Shown in pieces: positions 12,213 through 24,452 of a stretch of DNA of 64,000 nt. Under the pieces are notes generated by a model. The model did not search any database and was not told the origin of the DNA. It was given only the letters and a program-made list of their open reading frames with translations. The stretch comes from Physcomitrium patens (lineage: Eukaryota; Streptophyta; Bryopsida; Funariales; Funariaceae): NCBI RefSeq assembly GCF_000002425.4, contig NC_037254.1:2430758-2494757 (forward strand), read 5' to 3'. The position numbers and the translations under genes are program-made. Numbering within the stretch: the first letter of the stretch is position 1; each line of letters begins with the position of its first letter.

Positions 12213-15200
12213 TTTGGTAGTTATGAGAGTATCTTCTGCTTTCAGTGTCACCAGGTTTCGGATGTCGCACGTTATTGTTTGACAACGTAATCTAGCCTTG
12301 GAATGCAGTTTTGCATGGTTGTATTATCTAGTAAGTATATCATCTTTGCCAGTTGACTGATTTTTAAACATTTTAATCACTAGTGGTTAACATTTCTTAA
12401 GAACCATTCAACAGAACATGATGAATTTTATTATGTGTATTGCAGAGATATAGTGAGTGAACTCCACGCACACGCAAACGCACACGTACATGTAAAATGA
12501 AAAAAAGTGAGATTGTGATTTGGCCAGATGAGTGCTTACAAGTAAGCACTCAAATGAGATCTGCATTTAACTAAACCTTTCTGTTTCGGACTTGAATTGT
12601 TTCAAAAATTGGGTTCTGGATGGATTGTTAGGCTCCTGACATCATAAAGTAGGGATAGGATTGAAATAACGCATCAAGCGCACATGTCAAGTCTCATCTA
12701 GTTAGTATTTTAGAACAAGAAACTAATATCACAACCCGCACGACGAAACTTCAAGTTTCACGAAGCTGATTTGTCGTTTTTGAAGTTGTGGATCATTCCA
12801 TATCGGATCGTATCCTGCCATCGTTCTTCCATGATGAATAATACACGAGGAAATAAATAAGTACTAAGATACAGTTACACACAGTGGTCGAGAGTGAAAA
12901 TCAATTGGAAAAGGAGTTAAAGCTTAACGGTATCTAAACCAACTGAGTGTCATCCGAAAAACTAGTTACCTTGATAAAGACATGGTACTACCTGCCACAA
13001 GATTACAAAAAACCCAGTTTTAGATCACACATTCAGATCCAATCCAAATTTAAAAACATCGACTTGTCATCAACATAAATTATGTACATTTGTTGTTTCA
13101 AATGCAAAACTAATGTACCTCAATATTGTAAGTTCTAATTGAGGTATATCAATTGTACCACAACATGAAAAAACACAGAATACCATGTCAGAAATCCTCA
13201 CACAGATTTATGGATAGATTTGTGAATACATAAGAAAGGATCATTCATCTATTGTTCCATTGTGTTCCCTTCGTAGAGAACTCCTCCCGCTTCCTACAAC
13301 TTCGAAGTGCCAGTTGCGAAGGCCAATGGGTCTCGTGAGCCATCTCCCGCAGCTGGCATTAGGGTTTCGAAGCTCTCCGAGCTCGTGCTGATAGCGACTC
13401 TGCGTGGTCTTCTTCATCTGATTGTGCGGAGCGACCATGGCACCAATGCCCACAACTGTGTGGAAAAAACTCTGCGCTGAAAGATCTATCAGAGCACCTA
13501 CTTGAGGTAACAAATGCTTTGGCGTCACTGTCTTTGTTTCTCGCTTTACTCAATTTGGCTTTCTGCTAATTACCCTCACGTCTCTAATTGTGAAGGTGAA
13601 GGGTACCCGAGAAAGACTGATGTGTCGAAGTTGCTTCGGAGGTCGAGGTATAGCGTAGTAAGGTTTTGACCTCTTGGAGGTGCTTTGAGTGAAAACCTAT
13701 GTGCGACGATCACAAGCCTCCTGAGACTTGAAACTGTAAGGGGAGAACAAGATCACATTGAGTAGTAGGCGGTGATTCTTCGGTAGATCGTGCATCTATG
13801 AGCTGATCCCGACATTTGATGCCGCACATTGTCGCATTATATAAATCATGTAGTGATCTAGATGATGACTGTGAGAGAGAGGAAAAAGATGCTGTCAATC
13901 ATATTGAGACTATAGGTATGAATAAATTTAGTTATGAGGGTTTCAGGTTGCTGCATTTGTTTCACGGTTGATTCGGTACTGTTGGCTAGTGAGGAGTGTG
14001 ATTGCTGGGTTGCAGTTTTGATGGCATTACTCACCTTCTGTTTCGGCTTGCAGGTTCTTAATAGTAGGAACCCCAGCGGACAGGGAAAGAGAGCGATAGA
14101 ACTGTTTAAAGATGGCATCGGTACGTGATGCGCCCTTTACAGTCTTTTGTTGACGTTGCTTTAATAAGCAGCGAAGCACGATCAAATGAGTTAGAGCTTC
14201 TCGATACTTTTTCCTTCTAGTGTTTCCTTCGGTTTCATGGTAGAATAATTTATTTGTGGATGCAACTCTAAGTATCCACTGCTTGGTATTCTTCTGCTAC
14301 ATCTCAAGTAGCTTGAGAATCATTAGCAGTAGATCAGACATGTCATGCAGCTCTCTTTCACGAGAGAGAAATTGCCACATGCTGTTCTGTTGGTGTTTGC
14401 ATCCTAAATGAACGTGGATCTATATCCACCAGCAACCTCAACAGGTTTCACTATGCTGGCAGTGCATAGATGAGAAGTATGATGAGTTGCACAAGCCCTA
14501 CTTTGCTCCCGTGTCATTTGATGTCCCTGCTAGCCGTTGTTGTCAAACGTGCGGAAATTCTTGAATTTGTTCGAGAAATATCGTTGAGAAGGAATGTTAG
14601 CAATCTGGGCTTTAATTTACTTGTCAAAGATTGGAAATTGAACATGCCACGCTCAAACTACAAAACAACTTAATTGCAGATTCTCTTAACTTTTGATTGT
14701 CGAGATGGGAATACGATCCTGCAAATTGTCTTGGAAGGATAAGACTGGAGGTTGAGCATCGCTAGCTTCACCAGTAAATCGTCTCTTTTTGCACATGACG
14801 AAAGGATTCAGGTAGTAGAGAAAAAGTTGCCACAACTATATATTATTGGTCGATAGCAGATCACAGATACCCGGTCGTGAGAGCAAGTCGACTTTTGACT
14901 CTTCAAGAGTCGAACATCTCACTGACTGGTGTCCATACTAGTTTATTCAAACACTGTTGTATAGAGAGAAAGTGAGGCAGCGAGAGTGGCTTTGATTCAC
15001 GTATTCACGGGACATGGGAAATTGACTTAGGCGAGAGAACAATGTACCTCAAACTCAAAACGATCTTTGCGTCTGTTGTTATTCAGTCGCTGAAAGTTCT
15101 CTCAAATGTACAGGCTTCAGCTGTTGGCGATCTCTGTGAAGATGGGTTGTATGAAGTAACGAAATTGTTCACATTGGATACTATGTCAATGGTAGTGGCA

Positions 15201-16468
15201 TACATCGGCTCCTCTTCACTGTACCAGTCTTGGTCCTGCTGTCGGAAAGCCTTTGTTCTCTGAAACCCTTGGAATTTTCGGACCTCGCAGTCAGCTGTGA
15301 TTGTTTAGCATTGTGAATTTAGATTACAATTATCTGTGTCTAATTATATTCTCGTCAATCTCCAACCATGAAATGATTCAGTTTTAATGCAAGTGAAATT
15401 GAAAAGGGCCTTGTCTAGTTAAAGTTCCGACTGTTAATTTTCAAACTAGAAATAAAGTTCTGGTAATTTTCCCTTTCTTCAAGTTTCTAATCTCATATCT
15501 CTCCCCCCAGAAGCCAAGTCACAGTGTTTTCTTCACATTCCTATTCATAGATGTACTGACTAAAATTGCACTAATCTTTTGCGTAGCACATTTTTACGGT
15601 TGAAGGATCCCCTAGAGAAAATGCGCACAATCTGGCATTATAATCTTTAAAGAGAATCTGATTTCAACTCACTGGTTCGGGAGCTGTTTTATTGCATTCC
15701 TGTAATTCCACCAGCTAATAGGTCTAGCAGGAAAAGCTAGCTCAGCTAAAATGTAGTCTTTGCTTCTGCGGCAATATCGAGTGACAAAAAACAGACTTGG
15801 AAGGCTTATGGAGCAATTCACAAGTTGGTCGGCATCGCAAGCACAGACATAGAGGCTCAAGTTCAATCCACCACACTCGCATCCCAGCAGTGACGATGCA
15901 CTTCTGCACTCAAGCATTGTGTGTAACGAAGACTATTACTTTCAAGATATGTCATTAAGTGGGATATAGATATGCTTGAATCAATGGAAGGGTGGTCGTC
16001 CATTTCATCCTGCATTTCTCAGCAACATTCTTGAACACACTATACTTTGCACCCGTCCTATGGGTAATGGGGACTGGGTGCGAAGAGCCTCATGTCTACA
16101 AACTTTAAATGAGCGAGATGCAGAAATTTGCTGGAGGTCACAATTGTGTTCCGTCTTCGAAATGTCGATACCTTATTCCCTAAGGTGACTGCAACGAACA
16201 ACCCCTGCACAGCCTCCTTCCTAATCCTGTACTCATGAATATATTTAGTCGATTAAATTCTAGATCCCCAGAGAGGTGCAGCCCAATTTGAATAACCAAC
16301 CGATTTGAATTTTAGTATCGTGCCGTTCAGAATCTGACTCTAGGGAAAAGATGACTAATGGAGTTTTTACAGATAAGATCACAACGAAGTTGAAACACGA
16401 CATACAGAAAGCGGTCCGCTTCTTCACAGCTTACTCGTAAAAATTAGTGGGAAAATGCTGAATCAAGA
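12213..16468. other. Interval between convergent ProRS and NAGS genes; no nameable gene
   Basis: This holds the ProRS 3' flank and then about 4 kb without a recognised coding family. Several pieces look exon-like without joining into a model: plus 14053-14119, open between an AG (14052) and a GTACGT donor; plus 14470-14673, with the segment VVKRAEILEFVREISLRR; and plus 15042-15263. GC content is like the neighbouring genes, so this may be a decayed gene or long UTR sequence rather than transposon DNA. I see no tRNA, rRNA or inverted repeat. Confidence 0.4.
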
Positions 16469-19400
16469 CTACTGCTGATTTGAGGGGTCCGCAGTGGGGA
16501 TCTTAGATAGACTTGCCTCGAGAAGATCGAGCTGTAGATGTTTCAGATAATATTTAGAGCCCCGTGAAAAATTGACTCGGGCCTGCCTCTCTTGTGGAAG
16601 TGCATCGAGCTCACATTTCGCAAATCCCCGTTGTACAAACCTGGAGCAAACAATCTCAACATATCATACAGAAGTCCTGGACACGAAAGAATTCCTAATT
16701 TGTGATGAAGGGGAGCAAAAGAACAGAATAGATGAACAGCTGACCAGTCAGCAGTGCGGGTTGTAAGAAGAAAAAGTTTCTCCAAGCCCAGCTTCACTGC
16801 TTTTCTCTCAAGATAATCTGCGCAGACAAGATGCATGTCATCAATATCACCTTTCATGACATTCGATGAGGTTACACTAGACATGTAGACCTTTCAGTTT
16901 CGCAAATTGATTCGTGTCCCTGAACTCGTGGATGAACTAGTTTTCTAGTTGCAAGTTGTGCTCTAAACCTGAGACAATAAGGCACATAGAATGAACACTC
17001 TCTGCACTTGGAGGAAACCACATTTAAGAACTAACTTAAGGCCTACTGAAGCTTGTTATTGCAACTCACTACAGACCTTTCAAACCTCCATAATTGAGAA
17101 GTGTCGATCACAAATTGATGATCCATATGCTCACTTAAAAAGCAGGTAAAAGCAGTTACCGAGCAAGGTGTCTCCACGGCCATGGCCACGACATTCTGGT
17201 GCCACAGCAAATGCAGCAATTTCTCCACTTTTTTCCTTCGAATAAGGCAAAAGTGCAGCACATGCTATCACGGAGCCATCCCTCTCCACCACAGTAAACG
17301 AATCCAACTCTTGCAGCAGCTGCAATAATCATTCAGCCAGAGAATGTAAACATTGGTTGAAGTAAATTTCACTAATAAATAAGCAAAGTTCAGTCTACTA
17401 TATCATTGAAAGGAAAGCAACACTAAACACGAAATTTTCTCTAGGACTTCAATTGAAGCGCTGAAACGTCTTCAAGACCTCTGTGCAAATGTTCAAATCT
17501 CTCCTATGCATCAGATATAGGTAATTGAACGTGGAAACCAGGCTGTATGCCTGCTTCCATACATATATTAACAAAGAAAACACGTAAAATAAAGCCACAG
17601 TCATCAGGCTACTGTTCTCACCGAAGTGTGATGTGATTATAAAGCTCACCTGCTCACGAGAACGATGGACCAATACCCCATTTTCTTCCAGAGGGCGAAG
17701 CAGCTGCTCTATACTAACCACATCGTTTGTGTTAGCTGGACGCGTGCCTTCATACATATCGCTGTTGTAATCATCACGATAAACCGAGGAGTTACAGGGG
17801 CCAAACGATGGACAGAGGAACTCTTACGGATGAGAAGAAAAGACAAAATCCAAAAATGGATCATATCACCAAATATCAGTCAATATTAGATATTGCATTT
17901 GAAAGATGAATCAACCAGTGCAAAACTCTGCAATGCACCTTGCGATCATTGTTCCAACACCATCACGAGTGTAGAGCTCCAGCAGCAACGCTCCCTGAAT
18001 GTTACTGTTCAATAAGTGTACACGACCCACACCGCCCTTCAAAAACACACCATCACGTTAGACAAAATTCAAACAGTTATTTCGTACTGACCATTAATTC
18101 CATGAGAAATTGATCACTTTGTTGAAGAACCAAGTATGTACAAAAAACAAGGAAAGAAGAAAGCTTCTAAAACTGATAGTCCTCATTCGGAAGCAGTGCA
18201 TAAATCAAGCACTAAAAGCTCTGAAACCATTGATTACCATGAATGAAATACAAATCAGTGCTTACTCGACAAACGAAGACAGCCGCGGTAAGCTCAGATA
18301 AGTATGCATGCGTTCCAACCATCCGCTCATGTCCTCCAATAGCAAAACCCTGTCGGGTCGTACTATACCCCTGTGTCTGGGCCATATATGAGCTATCCAG
18401 CTTGTATATACCATCGCTGACATAAGAATCAATCTGATCATCTCCAGTCAAATTTGTACCATTGGCCTCATTCGTCAACTCAAAGTTACTAGTATCGGCA
18501 TCCTCCAGTAAAGCACCATTGCCCTTCGTCTCAAGACCCAAGCTTTTTACGTACCCTGGTCCAGCGACAGCTTTCACGTAGTCAGCAGCAGTATAGCTCT
18601 TCCTTGCACGCTTGCGTATAAGTTTATCTGCTTCTTCTAAGGTCATAAACCTTATTAAACGCCCATTTTCATCGCATACAGGGCCATCCAATAAGCAGAG
18701 AAGTTTGTCGGCTTGAAGGGCTATTGCACAAGCTGTTGCCACCTCATAAGTGCTGCAAGAGAAAGCGTTGAGAAATCAGACATACTAAGATTCAAGTTCC
18801 AAGTCGATGCTTTACAGTTTGCTTCGTACCATCTGCAAGGGCAAAACGGCATATTCCTGTAGTATATCCAGTAACATAACATCGAAAGCCCGATAGCAAC
18901 TTGTGGCGTTAACATGGAAAGACTGTATTGATGGCACTTACTTACAGTTGAGGACCTCGCCAGAGGCCGAGTATCCCAAGTTGCTGAGAATTACAATGCA
19001 GTTACTGTCTAACCGTTCTTTGATTCGGGCAACATTGATCTTCTTCACTTCTCCGGTGGATAAGAAATCAATGCCATTCACCACGCCTCTTGGCTGTAAA
19101 ACCATAAACACATCACTACGTTTAAGTAAAAACCGAAACTTTAGAGAATGTCTCTACACATACGAGTGCGTCTTTCCACTAGCAATCTACTTCTAAATGA
19201 CCCCGGAAGACCTAATATTTGAGGATTTACTTTCCTCGGGATCTCAAGAAGCCTGGTTCAGATTTAGTGATACTACCTAAACTATACAAAGAAAAAAGGA
19301 AAAAAAAAAAAAGGAAAAAAAAAAAGGGAAAAAAGATAAGTAGACACGATACATATTCCTCCTCCCACATTTTAACAAAGAAGGTGGCATTCTAATTATA

Positions 19401-20762
19401 CTGCAATGAAACATGGCATAAGGTTGATTACCTTGGCAGTAACGAAATTGCCGCTTGAGATGCTCACACCCACTTCATGCCGTCTGTCGCTGGAACCGTG
19501 ACGTCGGAGAATTGGAATAGAAGGTCCCCTCGAAAGCTTCGCTTCGATGTTACAACGAATCTTGCCAGCAGCTTCCATTGAAGCCTGCAAGGCTTGGTCG
19601 TCGGTAATTCGATAAGCCCCCACGTACTCTGGCGCAAGCCCTGATTTGATAGAAAAGAGAATCTCCATCAATCAGCCAAAATCCAACTATAACAATGCAA
19701 CTGCGCAGCTGTGCTGAATACGTGAAGATTTCAAAAAAGTAACAAGACTAAAGTGAGTGTACTCGAGTGCTACAAGTGCAGAAAGTACTTTTTATATTGC
19801 TAAATTTGATTATTCGTAAACAGATGTGCTTCAAACATCCTAGTTCAGTGTTAGATTCATATTAATTTACAATGTCCATAAATGACTCAATAAAAATCGG
19901 GAAAAGCGCGACTTTAAAACTTACAGTAGAGCAGGAAGAGAATATTTACCTCTTTCTTTCAAGAGCTTGTCAATTTGGATGTGTGAGCCTGGCACAATGG
20001 CCAACTTGATGCCAAGTCCATGAAGAAGAGATATGTCCTGCAAAGCGATACAGATGCATGTTAAACCCAGAAATAGAGAAACAATGTCCCCGTCAACAAA
20101 TTCAACACTTGAAAATTTGATGACAAACGACAATCTCACCAACTATAGAGCCCAAGCTGCTGTACACAACGCACCTGAAGGATACTCTCAAGAGCATTTC
20201 TATTTTCAACAACTTCGCCGGGTATGACAATCACGAAAGTGCTCCCGCGATGCCCCTGAATGTAAGGCCAGGCTTCTCGAAACCAATTTACATACGGTAC
20301 ATTGACCACTGCAGGGTATCCATCGTTCCCAGAGTATACATTGTTCTTCTCATGTGCCTGCCTACCTTGACTCGACCAACAATAGACTCTCGTCGACTGC
20401 TTTGCCGTCTTCGAAGAGCAAGATGGGTAGAAAAACTCCACACACAAATTGCTTCTGCTAGCAAGTGCATTCTGCACAGATGTGTGTGGCTGGCCATATT
20501 GAGTGAAGCCAATTTCAGCGTTGCATCTGATGCAATCCTTGTTCAATTTTGAGGATTCCGAACGAAGTGGTGCACACTGCTCAATGTGTTGTCGCCATAA
20601 CCCCACACAACGAGGCCCAGAGAAGCAGCTCGAAAGAGCGGGTCTGTGTGACCATCGCCGCACATCCGATTTACTGTTTTGTGATGAACGACTGCCGAAG
20701 ACACTCAATTGTGACTGCACGAGAGTTTGCTTGGAGCTCACACCCGTTGCCAATGTCGCCAT
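16469..20762 (-). CDS. N-acetylglutamate synthase, plastid-type plant NAGS
   Basis: Ten exons on the minus strand: 20762-20175, 20037-19950, 19640-19432, 19093-18942, 18752-18266, 18036-17939, 17761-17650, 17319-17160, 16817-16745 and 16640-16469. They total 2139 bases (712 residues plus TAG) and all phases close. It makes N-acetylglutamate from glutamate and acetyl-CoA, the first committed step of arginine synthesis, in the plastid stroma. The first ~150 residues are Ser/Arg-rich and transit-peptide-like. Next comes an amino-acid-kinase-like domain ([73 protein letters not shown]), which in this family senses arginine rather than phosphorylates. A GNAT acetyltransferase domain follows ([20 protein letters not shown] is the acetyl-CoA pyrophosphate loop; [22 protein letters not shown]). 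The donor at 18942 had to be taken as AA|GTAAGTG from overlapping GTAAG sites; only this choice keeps the conserved NCNTYEVATA. It is convergent with ProRS. Confidence 0.95.
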
Positions 20763-20953
20763 TTGAAACCCTATTAAAAGTCACAAACCCAATCGCTACC
20801 CAATTTTCAAGAACCCAAACACTCACAATTCATTCTCCTTCCAAACCTCGACGATCCCACAGCTCACGCGTCACATTCAAATGTCAGAGTTGGCAACAAA
20901 TGCTCATCCACAGCCAGAATCAACTCGAGTACCTCCTCTGATATAATCCAACC

Positions 20954-20963
20954 TTAGGGTTTA
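20954..20963 (-). promoter_or_regulatory. Telo-box upstream of NAGS
   Basis: TTAGGGTTTA on the plus strand reads TAAACCCTAA in the direction of NAGS transcription, about 190 bases upstream of its ATG. It is the same motif, at a similar distance, as the one in front of ProRS. Confidence 0.45.
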
Positions 20964-22630
20964 GCAGCTCTGTGGGTCTTCTGCCTCGTTCATTGCTGGA
21001 AAAGCTACATACAGATTAAAGACCTTGTGTGTACAACAGGAAATTGATGCCATTGCTTCTCTACATATACGTTGCACTATGACTATTACTGATTCTACTA
21101 CTACTACTACTTCTTCTTCTTTCGAAATGTGTACAAGTCATTGTGCATAAGCACGCAGAGGCTGCAGTACTGACGACTGACGATCATGAATAACAAAATC
21201 TTTCCCTGAAACTCTTGGGCTGCAGCTGTGACCTTCACCTCTCGCAAAAGACAGACGAGGCGGAGTGTAAGCAGTCAAAGGCCACCGATTAACTCTATTC
21301 GTCGCTGCTACAGTACCATGGACATCACTTACGAGTCATGTTATGCCCGCTTTCAAGTCCTCCTTGCACTGGATGAGCCAAGCGGTTCGTCTAGGCTTCG
21401 TTATCCATGCCCCCGCTATCTCACAACAACACAGTGGTTTCGACATTGGAAATGCTCCTCGTCGACACTTGCACCCACATATGAGTCAAGAGTCCGTTGA
21501 AGAACAGAATTCAAAGCTGGTGTGCCAGGTGCAAAAAAAAAGCCTGGGCTGATTTTAGAAGAGAGACGAGACCCGCAGTAACTGTCGACCTACTTTAACA
21601 TGGAGCTGGTAAAAAACGCTTACGAAGAGAATGATGTGGAAATGGCAAATCACGCAGACAAATTGAACACAAGTAGCTTACATCAACTCTTCGCACTTGA
21701 ACACAAAGATGATTCAGATTCTAGAGCGTCAATAGAGAGTTACAACATGGCCTCAAGCTAAACGCATTTTAAGCTTCTTAACCACACACCCTATCTCGTG
21801 AAAAACATGGAAAGGTTGTTGGAGGCCTGCGTCTGCTATGTCGCATAATATTCTGAGGCGTTTGACTGTTTACCTCATCAGAATATTTTTTAGCCTACGA
21901 ATTCTAACATTCGCGAATGCTAACTGCTTTGCTGACGGAGAAGTCCAACTGCAGCAGCATCAATTCCTAAACACATCATAGATACACACAATTGTATGTA
22001 CGTTTTCCCAGGACTTGAAGTTATCAGCGGTACAGTTTGTCGGAAACTAGATTTACAGGTTCCTTTGATCCTCTCTCCACGATGCCGTTTTCCCTTTCTC
22101 CTGTCTTTTGTGCTTCTTCAGCATGGTGAAATGTCTTCATCTGGGTCGCCCTCTCGCAGAAAACATTTTGTTTATTTGTTTTGAATCGATATGTTTCTTT
22201 TTTTTCTTTTTATTTTATTTTTTGATCTACAGTGAAAACCCATTTCTTACCTTTTTGCTAATCTATCTGGATCTCCAAACTCAACCTCAAGCCCCTGCAA
22301 GAACTTCCATGAGGCCCTGCCTGCAGCTCTCAGGATTGTGCTGAAAACTAAGGGTTTGGCTACTCTTCCTGCACAACAAGGTCGCTGTTTCGCAGACATT
22401 CAGCGGAAGGAGTGTGTATGCATTTCAATACTTTCACTCTTTCCCATTAGGAATACAATTCATCACAAAAAACAGTTGTTAAATGTAAGGCTCCTGTATT
22501 TCCTGGACATCCTCTTCTTCCCCTCCTTTGAAGCCATCAATGCTAACATGTCGGTAGCTTCCGCAGGTGTGGGAATCAAATTTAGGGTAGAGTATGCGGC
22601 GAATGTGGGAGACTTAAATTACTCCATTTA
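20964..22630. other. Upstream flank of NAGS; no supported gene
   Basis: GC-normal sequence. A 53-codon ATG-initiated frame runs 21600-21761 (plus), and another stretch reads open across 22300-22390 (an FHEALPAALRIVLKTKGLATLPAQQ-like reading), but neither has recognised relatives or clear splice partners. The region ends abruptly at about 22630, where composition drops to AT-rich. Confidence 0.35.
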
Positions 22631-23529
22631 ATTTTACTTGATAAAGAGACAATCATACAATTTATTTAGATGAGTAGAATGTTCTACAAACAATTGATTC
22701 AAATAGATACAACTTCCAACTATTTTTATAAGTACTTGTTGTTTGATATCTCTTGTGGGCTCTTAAATTTTGTTATAGTTATTGGTAGAAACAAAGTAGA
22801 TTGTGCACAACTATTATTATAGTATTTATTATAGACACCAAGGTTTTATTTTTGTGATAAGTACCTAAAACAAAATTATATAGTAAATATTTTATACTTC
22901 TTTTGAATAATATACAAACATTAATTTGTGTAATTTTTTAATAACTTATACCAAAGAGCTACTTGTATGAAGATTTGGAGCTTGACTCTTGTGTGAGGAC
23001 TTTAAAGCCCAAAATATTGAATTTCTTGAAGGAGGATGTTCATGTATTCTTCTCTACTTCAATCTTGTTCCCACTAAATATTGTAATATGCATAACATAG
23101 GTCTTAGTCATAAAAGTCAATGCTTCCAACAACACTAAATATTCTACTCTATTTTAAATAATATAACATAAAATTAAATTTAAAAATTTACAAACTAAAC
23201 CAAAATGAAATCTATTATCATATTAATTCAATGATAATGCAAATGTGAGGTAGTAGTTGATTTACAAGATTGAACATAACTTTCAAAGAAAAATATATTG
23301 TTAGGTTGATTTTAGAAATTTATGAAAATAATAATAATAATTCTATGCTTATCCGATCTCTCCTGGATCCCCTCTAACAGGATTATCGAATGAGCATAGG
23401 AATACATGAATTATGCCGTTGGATGGTATACATGTTGGAATATTGAATGTAAATGTATTTAGTGTGGGTGTATCATTTTCGAGAAACCCATCACAGTAAA
23501 TTACAAGGGGGTTGCTTGCAATTGTAGTA

Positions 23530-23547
23530 CCCTAAACCCTAAACCTA
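23530..23547 (+). repeat. Short interstitial telomere-like run
   Basis: Two and a half units of the plant telomere repeat, CCCTAAACCCTAAACCTA. It could be a promoter telo-box or an interstitial relic; no gene start is recognised next to it. Confidence 0.5.
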
Positions 23548-24248
23548 GTCTCTACCACAGGCTCGGAGGATTGTTGATTGGGTGTCCTGCTTAATCCACC
23601 CCCGTGACGCAAGCTGGAAAGAGATATAATTCCTCATCAACGTTCTTATTCAAAAATTTAAGTCGAGGCTCTATTGGATTTCCTTGTATGGACATGGGTC
23701 GGAATGGGTTAATCTTAATCGAATTCGATATACTTGTTTCTCGACATTTTGGAGATGTAGTTGAATCTCTAAACCCTGAAAGGACTCCTCAAGTGTTGAA
23801 GGTTCATGTTTTCGGTCGCCAAGAGAATAGGCTGCTTTACATCGACGACAAATAACTCATTGAAAGCCCGGGAGCCTAACTGAAATAGCAATGGTAGACG
23901 CAAGATTGCATAGAATGCTTGTTATTTTGAGCTGGAGCACCAATCAATATGTAGGGAGGGATACAATTGAATTGAGTAGATCTAAATCTACAATAGTCCT
24001 AGTGTGGTTCAAAAACTAGTAAGCAAATCGATCTGAGGCATGTTGGGTTTGTGTTGGAGGAATCCAGATTTGTACCACACTGGTACTCGATAAATTGCAC
24101 AAGGGGATGGACCAGTAGCCTGGAAGTGGAACTCTAGTGCTGCTAGTGCAAGTGACAAGCCTCCTCATACTACAGACGTCCCAATTCGGCTCACACATTG
24201 TATCAAACAAAAAAGAATAGGTGCAACATTACGATTCACATTGACACA

Positions 24249-24452
24249 AGTTCCAAGATCCGATCAAACTGGGAGCAGATAGCACATCACACCGATGTGA
24301 GCTCTGACATTCAACCAAACTCGGAGCAGACAACACATCCCACAGACGCAACCTCCAACACCCAATCAAACTTAGAGCAAACAATACATCACAGTGTCGC
24401 GAGCTCCAACACCTAATCGAATTCGAAGCAGACAACCTATCACGTAAGTCTA
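24249..24452 (+). repeat. 51-bp minisatellite, about four diverged copies
   Basis: Four consecutive 51-base units. In one plus-strand frame each reads as a 17-residue block of the form SS-x-I-Q-x-N-x-EQ-x-x-HH-x-x-V/A. Units 1-3 are clear; unit 4 has a stop and is less conserved. The in-frame period (51 = 3 x 17) may be chance or the remnant of a repeat-coding exon. Confidence 0.65.

Noticed and set aside
22338-22631. 97-codon plus frame reading LKTKGLATLPAQQGRC
   Set aside because: No clear start, no splice partners and no recognised family.
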